Assembly: GCA_024102815.1 (NCBI GenBank)
Contig: JAGFJJ010000014.1
Span: 1-64,000 of the forward strand
Direction of reading: 5' to 3'
Origin: Phycisphaerae bacterium
GTDB taxonomy: Bacteria > Planctomycetota > Phycisphaerae > UBA1845
Length of the DNA stretch: 64,000 nucleotides
Made by a program: the position numbers and the translations under genes. This document shows, one piece after another, positions 1 through 7,983 of the stretch (positions are counted from its first letter, which is position 1; each line of letters opens with the position of its first letter). A model generated the notes under the pieces. The model did no database searches. It saw only the letters and a list, made by a program, of their open reading frames with translations, and had not been told where the DNA came from.

Positions 1-1
1 G

Positions 2-1414
2 CAGGCATCGCCGCCCAAGCCTGGAGGTCCAGGCGGCGGAGCAGCCCCGCCGGCCCGGCAGGCCGGGGCCTCGTCTGCCCCGCCCCAACGACCGCCGACA
101 ACGGCCCGGGCGCCGGTGTCGCGCGAAAAGATCGAGCAATTCAATACGCTGAAGATGAAGCTCCACCGGAAGCTCATCGATCAACTCGACCTGACGCGCA
201 TGGCCGGTGAGGAAGAGTCGCTTCGCGAGCAGGTCAAGGAACTCGTTTCGCACCTCGCCGACCAGGAAAACACGCTCCTCAACTTCAACGAGCGGCAACG
301 CTTGATCAGCGAGGTACTGGACGAGACATTCGGGCTCGGACCGCTCGAAGTGCTGCTGGCCGACCCCACGATCAGCGACATTCTGGTCAACGGGCCCAAA
401 CAGGTGTTCGTCGAGAGACGCGGCAAGCTGGAGCTTACCGAAGTCCAGTTCCGCGACAATTCCCACCTGATGCACGTCATCGACAAGATCGTCAGCGCCG
501 TTGGTCGGCGTTGTGACGAGACGTGCCCGCTGGTAGACGCCCGTTTGCCGGACGGCAGCCGCGTGAACGCGGTCATTCCGCCGCTGGCAATCGACGGTGC
601 CTCGCTATCCATCCGCCGCTTCGGTGCCGACCCGCTCACCTGGGATGACTACCTGCGTTTCAAATCGTGCACGGAAGAGATTCGCGACTTTCTCCAAGCG
701 TGTGTGATTTCACACTTGAACATCCTGGTGGTCGGCGGAACCGGTTCGGGAAAGACAACGCTGCTCAACAACCTGTCGTCGTTCATTCCCGTGTCGGACC
801 GAATCGTGACCATCGAGGACGCTGCGGAATTGCAGCTCCGCCAGCCGCACATCGTGAGGCTGGAGACGCGGCCGGCCAACATCGAGGGAAAAGGACGGAT
901 AACGATCCGCGACCTGCTGATCAACAGCCTGCGTATGCGACCGGACCGCATCGTCGTCGGCGAGTGCCGCGGCGCGGAAACGTTGGACATGCTCCAGGCG
1001 ATGAATACCGGTCACGACGGTTCACTGACGACGCTGCACGCCAACAGCACGCGCGACACGGTCGCCCGCGTGGAAACGATGGTCATGATGTCCGGTTTTG
1101 AACTGCCCATTCGAGCCATCCGCCAGCAGTTCGCCTCGGCCATCAACCTGATCATCAATGCCCAGCGTCTGACGGGGGGACCGCGAAAGATCATGAGTGT
1201 GACCGAAGTGACGGGCATGGAGGGCGATATCGTCACCATGCAAGATCTGTTCACGTTTGAACAGCTCGGAGTTGACGACAACGGTAAGGCATACGGCCAG
1301 TTCATCGCTACCGGCATTCGGCCTTCATTCCTGGAACGATTGAAATCATCGGGATGCGAGGTCAGCCCCGAGTTGTTCTCGCGCAGGGTGCTCATGACCG
1401 ACGACGTGGCATAA
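2..1414 (+). CDS. tadA: Tad/Flp pilus assembly ATPase TadA (CpaF family), 5' end cut by window edge
   Basis: This is the secretion ATPase that powers Tad/Flp pilus assembly at the inner membrane (type II/IV secretion superfamily). Walker A (GGTGSGKTT) lies near nt 730-760, and a Walker B-type stretch (RIVVGECRG) near nt 950-975. An Arg/His-rich segment typical of hexameric secretion ATPases lies between them. A GTG at 116 could serve as a start. However, the frame stays open to base 2 and encodes a Pro/Ala/Gly-rich stretch of the kind found before the CpaF core, so I read the gene as entering from outside the window. tadB and tadC follow in the same direction, which supports the assignment. 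The family call is secure; the true start is not visible. Confidence 0.93.
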   Translation, partial: QASPPKPGGPGGGAAPPARQAGASSAPPQRPPTTARAPVSREKIEQFNTLKMKLHRKLIDQLDLTRMAGEEESLREQVKELVSHLADQENTLLNFNERQRLISEVLDETFGLGPLEVLLADPTISDILVNGPKQVFVERRGKLELTEVQFRDNSHLMHVIDKIVSAVGRRCDETCPLVDARLPDGSRVNAVIPPLAIDGASLSIRRFGADPLTWDDYLRFKSCTEEIRDFLQACVISHLNILVVGGTGSGKTTLLNNLSSFIPVSDRIVTIEDAAELQLRQPHIVRLETRPANIEGKGRITIRDLLINSLRMRPDRIVVGECRGAETLDMLQAMNTGHDGSLTTLHANSTRDTVARVETMVMMSGFELPIRAIRQQFASAINLIINAQRLTGGPRKIMSVTEVTGMEGDIVTMQDLFTFEQLGVDDNGKAYGQFIATGIRPSFLERLKSSGCEVSPELFSRRVLMTDDVA

Positions 1415-1439
1415 AGGGCGCCGAAACGGGATACGATCT

Positions 1440-2471
1440 ATGACCAGCCTAACGACTGCACCGCCCCTCTTACTCGCGGCCGCACCGACGGCGTTGGCGG
1501 CGACGAGCGACCTGCTGGTCCTCGCCCTGCCGGTGGTCGGTTCGATGCTGCTTTTCTACGGCATCTTTCAAGTAGTCGTGGAATCGCGAACATCCAATCG
1601 GAAGAAACTGCAGGACCGTCTGCGCGGCAAGAGCGTGCGTATCGAGAAGAGCGTGGATTCGATTCTCCGTCGGGGAGCGGCGGGCCAGTCCACGTCTTTT
1701 GCGGATGCGATTATTGGACGGCTCAGCTTCGTACCCAAGCTCCAGACAATGCTGGACCAAGCGGATATTCCGTGGTCGGCTTCTTCCTGCGTCGTCAACG
1801 TAGGCGCGGGCGCGCTGCTGGCGACCGTCGGCCTGATAGCCCTGTCCGTGAACCCGATCGCGGCGATCGGCACGGGACTCGCGATCGTCGTGCTCCCATT
1901 CCTGGTCCTCGGATTCCTGCGCCGCAAGCGTATGGCCAAACTGAATAATCAGCTTCCCGACGTGTTTGATATGATGGGTCAGGCGTTGCGTGCGGGCCAT
2001 TCGCTGGCCGGAGCCATCCAGAACATCTACGAACAAATGCCCCCGCCCATTGCAACGGAATTCGCTCAGGTGTACCACGAGCAGAACCTCGGCGTGAAGA
2101 TCGAGGACGCCCTTTTGTCCATGGCCAAGCGCGTGGACTCGCTGGACGTACGCTTTTTTGTCACGGCAGTCATGATCCAGCGGCAAACGGGCGGCGATCT
2201 GGCCGAAGTGCTTGACAAGATCAGCAGCGTGATACGCGAGCGTATTGAGCTCGCCGGACTCGTGCGGGGTCTCACCGCGGAAGGCCGGCTCTCCGGATGG
2301 GTGCTGTTTTGCCTGCCCGTCGCCGTGTTCCTCGCCACCATGTACATGAACCCCGACTACGGTCGCGTCCTGCTGGAGGACCCGCGCGGTCAGATGATGC
2401 TCATGCTCGCCGCCGGTATGCAGCTCATGGGCATCGCCATGATCCGCTGGATCGTGAATATCAAGGTCTAG
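1440..2471 (+). CDS. tadB: Tad pilus inner-membrane platform protein TadB
   Basis: A 343-aa membrane protein with a type II secretion F domain, forming one half of the Tad inner-membrane platform with TadC. It has an N-terminal hydrophobic segment (about residues 22-45), a basic linker, a hydrophobic pair near 118-160, the cytoplasmic F domain (about 175-300, with the LPDVFDMMGQALRAG motif), and C-terminal membrane helices. It lies 25 nt downstream of tadA in the same operon. The TadB/TadC order follows the usual gene order and the longer N-terminal region. Confidence 0.9.
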   Translation: MTSLTTAPPLLLAAAPTALAATSDLLVLALPVVGSMLLFYGIFQVVVESRTSNRKKLQDRLRGKSVRIEKSVDSILRRGAAGQSTSFADAIIGRLSFVPKLQTMLDQADIPWSASSCVVNVGAGALLATVGLIALSVNPIAAIGTGLAIVVLPFLVLGFLRRKRMAKLNNQLPDVFDMMGQALRAGHSLAGAIQNIYEQMPPPIATEFAQVYHEQNLGVKIEDALLSMAKRVDSLDVRFFVTAVMIQRQTGGDLAEVLDKISSVIRERIELAGLVRGLTAEGRLSGWVLFCLPVAVFLATMYMNPDYGRVLLEDPRGQMMLMLAAGMQLMGIAMIRWIVNIKV

Positions 2472-2549
2472 GCACGACGGCAAGCGGCAGAAGTATCAGT
2501 TACTCCCCACGCCCTCGAGGCGGGGTCAAGAATGTGACGGAGTCTTCCC

Positions 2550-3488
2550 ATGGATCTTTACCTGATCGGCGCCATGCTCGTGGTCGGCATTACGCTGGTA
2601 GTTTACGCCGTCTGGCCAAAGTCGTCGGACGCCGAAGACGCCATCAAGCGGCGCATGACGGGCAAGACGCAGCTTCAGAAGACGCTTGCGTCCACGCGCC
2701 AGCAGGCCAAGGAGTCCGTCGCCAAGAAGGTCATGCAGTCCGTCGCGCCCATTGCAATGCGCCCGGTCATGCCAACCAACAGCGAAGAGGTTTCCAAGCT
2801 GCGCATGAAGCTGGCCAGTGCAGGCTATCGGGGTGAGTCTGTCGTCACGAGTTTCTTGGCCAGCAAGACAATCATGGCCCTCGCCCTGGCAATCGCGGGA
2901 GGCGTTTGGGCATTCGGTCGAGGCGAACCGCTGGTCAAAGCGACGGGTATCATTCTCCTTGCCGCCGGCGCAGGGTTCATGGCTCCGAACTTCTGGCTTT
3001 CCATGGCCGTCAACAAGCGAAAAGACACGCTGCGCAAGGGCCTGCCCGACGTGTTGGATATGATGGTCATCTCGGTCGAATCGGGTTTGGGTCTCGATGC
3101 GGCCGTGCAACGCGTGGGTGACGAAATGCGCACGGTTCATCCGGCACTGGCCGAGGAATTGCAGCTCGTCACATTGGAATCGCAGATGGGCATTCCACGC
3201 AATGAGGCACTGGACAACTTTGCGGTCCGGTCCGGTCTGGAGGAGGCCCGCTCCCTGGTGGGCGTCGTCAACCAGGCCGAGCGCTTCGGCACGAGTATCT
3301 CGAATGCTCTGCGGCGACAGTCGGAGGCCTTACGGACCAAGCGTCGTCAGGCAGCGGAGGAAAAGGCGCAGAAAACGACCGTAAAGCTGATGTTGCCCCT
3401 GATTCTCTTCATCTTCCCCGCGATTCTTGTAGTATTGGCAGGACCGGCGGCGCTCAAGATGATTGAAACCCTGGGCAAGGATGTCTGA
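2550..3488 (+). CDS. tadC: Tad pilus inner-membrane platform protein TadC
   Basis: A 312-aa type II secretion F-domain protein and partner of TadB. An N-terminal helix (about residues 5-22) is followed by a basic cytoplasmic stretch, two central hydrophobic segments (near 105-155), the F domain with LPDVLDMMVISVESG, and a C-terminal helix (about 278-300). It is the last gene of the visible pilus operon, and a strong hairpin begins about 75 nt after its stop. The pilin, TadD, CpaB and secretin genes are not in the window. Confidence 0.9.
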   Translation: MDLYLIGAMLVVGITLVVYAVWPKSSDAEDAIKRRMTGKTQLQKTLASTRQQAKESVAKKVMQSVAPIAMRPVMPTNSEEVSKLRMKLASAGYRGESVVTSFLASKTIMALALAIAGGVWAFGRGEPLVKATGIILLAAGAGFMAPNFWLSMAVNKRKDTLRKGLPDVLDMMVISVESGLGLDAAVQRVGDEMRTVHPALAEELQLVTLESQMGIPRNEALDNFAVRSGLEEARSLVGVVNQAERFGTSISNALRRQSEALRTKRRQAAEEKAQKTTVKLMLPLILFIFPAILVVLAGPAALKMIETLGKDV

Positions 3489-3562
3489 CCCAGGCAGTTC
3501 CGGTCACGCCGAGACCGGCCCGACCCTACGCCGAAGTCTAGGGCCCCTATAGGTTATTCTCC

Positions 3563-3599
3563 GCGGGCTCGCACGCCGTTGCGAGCCCGCTTCATTCTT
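3563..3599 (+). terminator. Rho-independent-type terminator of the tad operon
   Basis: A perfect 11-bp inverted repeat (GCGGGCTCGCA / TGCGAGCCCGC) with a 6-nt loop is followed by the T-rich tract TTCATTCTT. It sits between tadC and the next plus-strand gene. Confidence 0.7.
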
Positions 3600-3619
3600 C
3601 GGACACCCTCCACTACAAT
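3591..3619 (+). promoter_or_regulatory. Candidate promoter of the MEMO-lpxK-gmhB operon
   Basis: TACAAT at 3614-3619 is a good -10 element. TTCATT at 3591-3596 is a weak -35 at 17-bp spacing and overlaps the T-rich tail of the preceding terminator. The MEMO start codon lies about 43 nt downstream. The same TACAATTCCCG string occurs upstream of the gene at 46861. Confidence 0.4.
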
Positions 3620-3661
3620 TCCCGTTTTCAGCATTGCCCTGTGCGTTCGGAGTTGCCGTGC

Positions 3662-4882
3662 ATGGCCCTTGATCCGCAACACAGGCCACGCCTGCGTCCC
3701 GTCGAGCCCTTCAATCTGGACGGAGAGGACGGACTCATCGCCCTGCGCGATCCGAGCGGAATTTCCCCAGTTGTACTTTCAATCTCCCCGGCCGCACTAC
3801 AAATACTGGCATGTATGGATGGAGAACACACCTGCGAGGAGATCAGCGCGGCTTTCCATCGGGCGCTCGGCCAATCGCTCAACCAAGAGACTCTTGCCCG
3901 AATGATCCAGAACCTCGACGAGGCACTCTTGCTGGAGAGTCCCAGATTCGATGAGCACTATGATGCGGCGCTCGAAGCCTATCGATCCCGTGGCACCCGG
4001 GAGATGCCCCACGCATCTCAACTGGGAATCAATGATGCCAGCGGCGCGCTCTTTCGCGACGTGCTCAGCACGGCACCGGCAGCTGACGTGGCCGGAACGA
4101 TTCAAGGCATTGTCGCGCCGCATCTCGATTATCCCCGAGGTGCCCCCTGCTACGCCGCCGCATACGGTGCACTTCGTGATCGAAATGCTCCTGACCGCGT
4201 GGTCATACTTGGGACAAACCACTTTGGCCGATCTACGTCCGTTGTCGCAACCGCCAGCGCCTTTTCCACGCCGCTGGGCACGACGCGCGTGGATGGCGAT
4301 TTCCTGAATCGCTTGGAAGCACGCTGCGGTGATCTGCGCCGTTTTGAATTGGACCACGTTCGCGAGCATTCCATCGAGTTGCAGGTTCCTTGGTTACAAT
4401 ACCTTTTTGGCGCCGAGAATTTCACGATTGTGCCTTTGCTCTGCAGCGATCCCTGTGGCCCTACGGGTACAGCGCCTCGTGATGGAGACGGCGTCGACCT
4501 AGCGGAATTTGCTTGTGCACTGGAGTCGCTGATGGCCGAGGACGATCGCGACACGCTGGTGGTTGCGGGTGCCGATCTGAGCCACATCGGGGAGTCGTTC
4601 GGCGACCAACGCCGCCTGGGCTCCGCATGGCTAAATGAGGTGCGCAAGACGGACGAGGGAACGCTCACCGCCCTGCAAACCGGGGGTCCGAAGGCGATGG
4701 TGGAGGCCCTAAAACTGAATGACAACGCCACCCGAGTGTGCAGTGCGGGATGCATCTATGCACTGGCCGCGGCGCTTCCGCTCGCGCAATGCACGGTTCT
4801 CGGCTATCATCAGGCCGTAGACGAAGCAACGCAGACGTGCGTTACCTGCAGCGCAATGGTATTCACCGGCGAACGCGCATGA
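3662..4882 (+). CDS. MEMO-family protein (AmmeMemoRadiSam system protein B) with N-terminal PqqD-like domain
   Basis: A protein of about 406 aa. Residues about 10-90 look like a PqqD-like winged-helix domain: a short beta-rich start, LSISPAALQIL, then MDGEHTCEEI and a leucine-rich helix. The rest is a MEMO domain related to extradiol dioxygenases, with the conserved APHLDY, TNHFG, HSIELQVPWLQ, GADLSHIG and CSAGC motifs. These include the two His and the Cys that line the metal site in MEMO proteins. I chose ATG 3662 because GGAG lies 9 nt upstream; a GTG at 3641 is possible. The stop overlaps the lpxK start (ATGA). No radical SAM or AMMECR1 partner is visible nearby. The MEMO assignment is firm, its biochemical role is unknown, and the PqqD-like reading is by eye. 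Confidence 0.8.
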   Translation: MALDPQHRPRLRPVEPFNLDGEDGLIALRDPSGISPVVLSISPAALQILACMDGEHTCEEISAAFHRALGQSLNQETLARMIQNLDEALLLESPRFDEHYDAALEAYRSRGTREMPHASQLGINDASGALFRDVLSTAPAADVAGTIQGIVAPHLDYPRGAPCYAAAYGALRDRNAPDRVVILGTNHFGRSTSVVATASAFSTPLGTTRVDGDFLNRLEARCGDLRRFELDHVREHSIELQVPWLQYLFGAENFTIVPLLCSDPCGPTGTAPRDGDGVDLAEFACALESLMAEDDRDTLVVAGADLSHIGESFGDQRRLGSAWLNEVRKTDEGTLTALQTGGPKAMVEALKLNDNATRVCSAGCIYALAAALPLAQCTVLGYHQAVDEATQTCVTCSAMVFTGERA

Positions 4883-5949
4883 CCGATTCCTCGCTGATGC
4901 ATCGCATCCTCTCGGGCAAGGCCGGTGGATGGGCGGCGCCACTTCGAGGATTGCTCCGTGCTTTATCGGCCCCTTATGCATCCGTTGTCGAGTCGCGAAA
5001 CCGCCGGTACGACCGTCGCGGACCATCCTTGTCGTTCCCTATTCCCGTTATCAGCGTCGGCAATATTACGGCGGGCGGAACGGGCAAGACGCCGCTGGTC
5101 ATAGACATCGTTCAGCGGTTGGATTCGTTGGGGTGCTCGCCGACGGTCGTTTCTCGGGGCTACGGTGCCGCTGCGGGTCAGCCGAACGATGAGGAACTCG
5201 TGATTCGTCGAAATTGTCCGTCCGCAGTCTGCGTCGCAGACGCGAATCGCGCGGCCGGAATCCAGCTTGCGGTGGATCGCTTCGGTGCGGACGTGGTCGT
5301 CCTCGATGACGGCTTTCAACACCGCCGCGTACGGCGCGATCTGGATATTGTAACGATCGATGCGACATGCCCGTTCGGATACGGGCATGTCCTTCCCCGC
5401 GGGCTGCTGCGGGAGTCGCCTCGTAACTTGCACCGCGCCCAGCTCATCGTGGTCACTCGAACCGACATGATCAGCCGGAGTGAACACGAGTACCTGATGA
5501 CCCGGCTGGAGGAATTCGCTCCGGATCGGCCGGTCATTCGGTGCCGCCATCGCGTCACAAGTTTTGAATTTTTGGATGGTCACCCTTGCGAATCTCCACC
5601 ATCGAAGACACGAGCATTGCTCTTTGCCGGGATTGGCAACCCCCACGCCTTCGAAAGCACGGTTCGATCCCTGGGCATCAGCATCGTGGATTCCTGCTGG
5701 TTTCCTGACCACCATCGGTACCGCGCCAAGGACCTCGATCGGGTGCGTGCAAGCGCCCGTGGCGAATACGACGTAATCATCACAACAGAGAAGGACGCGG
5801 CAAAATTGTGCCGCCTGCCCGGCATCGATGGCAGTCGCGTCCGCGTCATGCGGATTGCGATCGACTTCGTCGGCGACGGGAGTACAATGCTGCAGTCGAT
5901 GCTCGAGGACGCGATTCGAAAACGTCGTTCCGCCTCCGTTGATGCTTAG
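4879..5949 (+). CDS. lpxK: Tetraacyldisaccharide 4'-kinase LpxK
   Basis: This enzyme phosphorylates the 4' position of tetraacyldisaccharide-1-phosphate, a late step of lipid A synthesis at the cytoplasmic face of the inner membrane. The protein has about 356 aa, close to family length. An N-terminal amphipathic stretch precedes a P-loop (GNITAGGTGKTP, about residues 54-65), followed by SRGYG and DDGFQHRR, which are classic LpxK motifs. The open frame extends upstream inside the MEMO gene, but ATG 4879 overlaps the previous stop as ATGA and starts the homologous region. Its presence implies a lipid A-bearing outer membrane. Confidence 0.94.
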   Translation: MTDSSLMHRILSGKAGGWAAPLRGLLRALSAPYASVVESRNRRYDRRGPSLSFPIPVISVGNITAGGTGKTPLVIDIVQRLDSLGCSPTVVSRGYGAAAGQPNDEELVIRRNCPSAVCVADANRAAGIQLAVDRFGADVVVLDDGFQHRRVRRDLDIVTIDATCPFGYGHVLPRGLLRESPRNLHRAQLIVVTRTDMISRSEHEYLMTRLEEFAPDRPVIRCRHRVTSFEFLDGHPCESPPSKTRALLFAGIGNPHAFESTVRSLGISIVDSCWFPDHHRYRAKDLDRVRASARGEYDVIITTEKDAAKLCRLPGIDGSRVRVMRIAIDFVGDGSTMLQSMLEDAIRKRRSASVDA

Positions 5950-5966
5950 CAGAAGGTCAGACTCCT

Positions 5967-6947
5967 ATGCCCCACTCGTACCGGCCGATCGACCTCTCGC
6001 AACTGCGGACGTACCCCGTTGAGCGAAGGCATCACAAGTCGACGGCACAAAGAACGGCCGGCCTGCCGCGTGTTGGTGCTTCGGCTGCTGACCTGATTGC
6101 CGCTTTCCCCGGCTATCTCGGCGCGGAGTCATTTCGAAAAGTCGTCGCGGCGATCGTCGACGCCGTTCGCCATGATCGCCCAGTGGTAGCCGCATTCGGA
6201 GCTCACGTCATCAAGGTGGGCTGCGGGCCCGTGCTCATCGACCTGATCCAGCGGGGTATCGTGCGGGCCATTGTCTGCAATGGTGCGTGCGCCATCCACG
6301 ATGCAGAGCTGGCGCTCTTCGGTGAAACCAGCGAGGAAGTCGCCGAGACCATTCGCGACGGCCGGTTCGGAATGGTCAAGGAAACGATGGCGTTTTTCGA
6401 TCAGGTCACCGCGCTGGTTGCCGAAAGCGGCGGCGGCCTCGGGGCGGCCGTCGGAGCCACTCTGGATCGGCACAATCCGCCGGCGGCTGCCGGCAGTGTC
6501 TTCCTGGCGGCCAAGCGCGCGGGGATCCCCGCTTGTGTGCATCTCGCCCTAGGAACCGACACGGTGCACGTTTCTCCGGGCGCAGACGGCGCCGCGTTGG
6601 GTCGGGCGACGATGTTCGATTTCCGCTTGGTCTGTGATATCGTGAGTGATCTCGGTGCCGCGGAAGCGGCACCGGTCGGCGGCGTGTGGCTGAACATCGG
6701 CTCGGCGGTCGTCCTGCCCGAAGTCTTTCTCAAGGCCGTGTCCGTCGCCCGCAATCTGGGGGCAAATCTGGATTGCATGACCACGGCCAATCTGGATATG
6801 ATTCGCCATTATCGCCCGCACCAGAACGTCGTGACGCGACCTGTCCTGCCGGGGCGCGGGCACGACCTCGTGGGGCATCACGAGATTATGCTGCCGCTCC
6901 TTCGTCAGGCGGTAATCGAACAACTGGCCGCCGGAACTCAGGGATGA
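5967..6947 (+). CDS. Conserved protein resembling the deoxyhypusine synthase fold
   Basis: A soluble protein of about 326 aa with no signal peptide. The central part contains a glycine-rich GAHVIKVG segment, then LIDLIQRG, CNGACAIHD and GETSEEV. This arrangement resembles deoxyhypusine-synthase-like NAD-binding proteins. A later ALGTDTVH segment and a DCMTTANLDM segment are also distinctive. It lies 17 nt after lpxK and overlaps the gmhB start by ATGA, so it is co-translated with lipid A and heptose genes. eIF5A and hypusine are absent from bacteria, so a role in surface carbohydrate or polyamine-like chemistry is inference only. It could instead be a Rossmann-type enzyme of unrelated function. 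Confidence 0.55.
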   Translation: MPHSYRPIDLSQLRTYPVERRHHKSTAQRTAGLPRVGASAADLIAAFPGYLGAESFRKVVAAIVDAVRHDRPVVAAFGAHVIKVGCGPVLIDLIQRGIVRAIVCNGACAIHDAELALFGETSEEVAETIRDGRFGMVKETMAFFDQVTALVAESGGGLGAAVGATLDRHNPPAAAGSVFLAAKRAGIPACVHLALGTDTVHVSPGADGAALGRATMFDFRLVCDIVSDLGAAEAAPVGGVWLNIGSAVVLPEVFLKAVSVARNLGANLDCMTTANLDMIRHYRPHQNVVTRPVLPGRGHDLVGHHEIMLPLLRQAVIEQLAAGTQG

Positions 6948-7951
6948 AGACACCGGCCGTCTTTCTCGACCGCGACGGTACCCTGATCGAGGATCGCCGC
7001 TACATTCGCGATCCCGACGACGTGACCCTTCTCCCCGGTGCGGCGGAGGCCGTCGCGCAACTCACCCGCGCGGGTTTCCGAGTCGTGCTTGTGTCCAACC
7101 AGTCCGGTCTCGCCCGGGGCCTGTTCAATGAAGATCAACTTGCCAAGGTGCACGCCCGATTTGAATCGCTCCTGGAAGAAGCCGGCGCACACCTCGATGG
7201 CGCCTACTACTGCCCATACCTCGATGGTCGCGAGGCCATCGTGGAACGCTACCGCCGCGACAGTGACCTGCGCAAACCGCGCCCGGGGATGCTGCTGCAG
7301 GCAGCAGAGGAATTGAACCTCGATTTGTCGCGGTCGTGGATGATTGGAGACTCGCCTCAGGATGTTCAGGCCGGGCGGCGGGCCGGATGCCGCACCATCC
7401 TGATCAGTAGCAACGGCCACGCAACGGAGCCGGCGGATGAGGACTTCGTGGCTCGTTCGATGCTGGAGGCGGCGGATATCGTCGGGCGGTGGGGCGAACC
7501 CAGCGCAATGGGCAAGTCCCTGAAGTCCGATCTGCACACGCTCCAAGTCGAAGCGCCGGCAACAGCAGTCCCACTCCTTCGCCACGCACAGGTACCGGCA
7601 AAAAAGCGCAGAGTGGTACACGAGGCAAAGGAACCTGCGGAAGATTCGCTGCTTTCGACTCCCGAAGGTGAATCGCGGTCACCTGAGCCTGAATACCCGG
7701 CCGATCTCAATCAGTCGCTCCGGGCGATTCACGATCTGCTGGAACGTGTCCACCGGGACCGCAGCCAGGATGACTTCTCTGTACTGCGCTTGATCGGGTC
7801 ACTATTGCAGATGCTTGCGATTGTCGTCGCGGTGTGGGGACTGATGAGCTTGTTTGACGATCAGGGCAGCACGGCTACAGCGCGTTTCGTCCTGGCCTGC
7901 TTTTGCCAGCTTGCATCACTTAGCGCCTTCGCCATGGACCGCTTTCGGTGA
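6944..7951 (+). CDS. gmhB: D-glycero-D-manno-heptose-1,7-bisphosphate phosphatase fused to a membrane tail
   Basis: The HAD phosphatase domain (about residues 1-190) has the catalytic FLDRDGT motif near the N-terminus, the VVLVSNQSGLARG motif, the YCPYLDG loop, RKPRPGM-like KPRPGM, and IGDSPQDVQAGRRAG. GmhB makes heptose-1-phosphate for ADP-heptose and lipopolysaccharide core. Typical GmhB is about 180-190 aa. This protein has about 335 aa, with a polar linker (about 195-280) and two hydrophobic helices (about 283-305 and 312-332). The homologous part begins at ATG 6944, which overlaps the previous stop. HisB-N-type histidinol phosphatases are related, but the lipid A context favours GmhB. 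Confidence 0.8.
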   Translation: MKTPAVFLDRDGTLIEDRRYIRDPDDVTLLPGAAEAVAQLTRAGFRVVLVSNQSGLARGLFNEDQLAKVHARFESLLEEAGAHLDGAYYCPYLDGREAIVERYRRDSDLRKPRPGMLLQAAEELNLDLSRSWMIGDSPQDVQAGRRAGCRTILISSNGHATEPADEDFVARSMLEAADIVGRWGEPSAMGKSLKSDLHTLQVEAPATAVPLLRHAQVPAKKRRVVHEAKEPAEDSLLSTPEGESRSPEPEYPADLNQSLRAIHDLLERVHRDRSQDDFSVLRLIGSLLQMLAIVVAVWGLMSLFDDQGSTATARFVLACFCQLASLSAFAMDRFR

Positions 7952-7983
7952 GCCGGATGGCGAGATGGATGCCTCCCTGTGAC

